The notes under the pieces are model-generated. The model saw only the letters and a program-made list of their open reading frames with translations, ran no database searches and was not told where the DNA came from. From an uncultured Pseudomonadales bacterium (GTDB lineage: Bacteria; Pseudomonadota; Gammaproteobacteria; Pseudomonadales; Pseudohongiellaceae): DNA of 7,167 bases. The translations under genes were made by a program, and so were the position numbers. Where the stretch lies: positions 1 through 7,167 of the forward strand of contig CALKDE010000159.1 in NCBI GenBank assembly GCA_938082955.1, given 5' to 3'. Shown one piece after another: positions 6,591 through 7,167 of the stretch (position 1 is the stretch's first letter; each line of letters starts with the position of its first letter).

Positions 6591-7167
6591 CTAGTTTGCC
6601 TTTCGCACTGAGTATATCAAAGTGCTAAGGCTCGAGAATTGATCTGGCTCGATAGCGGTGTTGCCGATTCTATCCATCACCTCTTGGCCCTCGACGACTT
6701 CCCCTATAACCGTGTATTTTCCGGAAAGCGATGCGGCGGCGGTAAGGCTAATGAAAAATTCGGGTCCATTACTATCCGGGCCTGAATTCGCCAGAGCCAC
6801 AGTGCCGCGCTCAATAGGTCGACTCGTTCGAGAATCATCGTAACGATAGCCTTGATTCTCGTAGACTGCTTTTATACTCAAATTCTGAAGCGCTTTGAGT
6901 ACCTGATACTGACTGTTCACTGCCGCCTCGACATCTGTGATATTTCGCTGTGCATAGAGAGGCGTCAGGATATCTTCATGGAAATCCGATCTCGACTCAA
7001 TGTTGAGCACATCTGCGAAGCTGCCGTCCGGATTCAGTGCCGATATCTGATCCAAGCCTAGCGCATCTGCGTTTATCTCGTCATTCAAGAGAGTAACCTG
7101 TACTCCTAATGGATTATATACTGGGCTACCTGCTTGAATGACGAAGCCCGGCACGACACGATGAAAG
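6591..7167 (-). CDS. Cyclophilin-type peptidyl-prolyl cis-trans isomerase, N-terminus beyond right edge
   Basis: Cyclophilins catalyse cis-trans isomerisation of Xaa-Pro bonds during protein folding. The visible 191 residues start inside the hallmark motif FHRVVPGFVIQAG, whose FHRV codons run up to the window edge (7155-7166). The GTG at 7152-7154 is therefore an internal Val, not a start, and the true N-terminus, including any signal peptide, lies outside. Later hallmarks are RGTVALANSGPDSNGPEFFI and GKYTVIGEVVEGQEVMDRI. Active-site equivalents of human CypA Arg55, Phe60, Gln63, Ala101 and Phe113 are kept. Trp121 is replaced by Ser (AAASLSGK) and His126 by Tyr. About 107 residues separate the two hallmark blocks, against roughly 30-35 in compact cyclophilins, so there is an insertion of about 70 residues (NDEINADALGLDQ through KALQNLSIKAV). 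I recall similar insertions in some proteobacterial isomerases. Cellular location cannot be judged. The small membrane protein gene follows 29 bp downstream. Confidence 0.9.
   Translation of the reverse strand, partial: FHRVVPGFVIQAGSPVYNPLGVQVTLLNDEINADALGLDQISALNPDGSFADVLNIESRSDFHEDILTPLYAQRNITDVEAAVNSQYQVLKALQNLSIKAVYENQGYRYDDSRTSRPIERGTVALANSGPDSNGPEFFISLTAAASLSGKYTVIGEVVEGQEVMDRIGNTAIEPDQFSSLSTLIYSVRKAN

Overview
The window looks like ordinary chromosome from a gammaproteobacterium. The DinG-type helicase aligns closely with the E. coli protein, including exact spacing of the iron-sulfur cysteines. The large DUF349 protein and the acyltransferase variant are also types I associate with free-living, often marine, Gammaproteobacteria. 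Base composition, judged by eye, is mid-to-high 40s % GC. The lineage is inferred from protein resemblance only. I see no mobile element, phage gene, CRISPR array, tRNA or rRNA.

Layout, left to right: (1) the last 55 codons of an unidentified + strand gene (to 170); (2) a complete PlsC/PlsB-like glycerolipid acyltransferase (278-1429, +); (3) a very long helical/coiled-coil protein with DUF349 repeats (1421-3970, -), whose stop codon lies inside the 3' end of the acyltransferase gene, so the two genes overlap tail to tail by 9 bp; (4) a 232-bp divergent intergenic region holding a strong extended -10 promoter for the next gene and a weaker candidate for the DUF349 gene; (5) a complete dinG-type Fe-S helicase gene (4203-6341, +); (6) a 64-residue two-helix membrane protein (6367-6561, -) with a glycine zipper; (7) a cyclophilin-type peptidyl-prolyl isomerase (6591 to beyond the right edge, -) with about 70 extra residues in the middle of its fold. 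Genes 6 and 7 probably form an operon, with the isomerase upstream.

The genes do not form an obvious pathway: one acts in lipid synthesis, one on DNA structures or repair, one in protein folding, and two have unknown roles. I found no convincing new multi-gene system. The points most worth a second look are the DUF349 protein divergent from dinG, the isomerase insertion, the spacing change in the acyltransferase catalytic motif, and the small glycine-zipper protein beside the isomerase.
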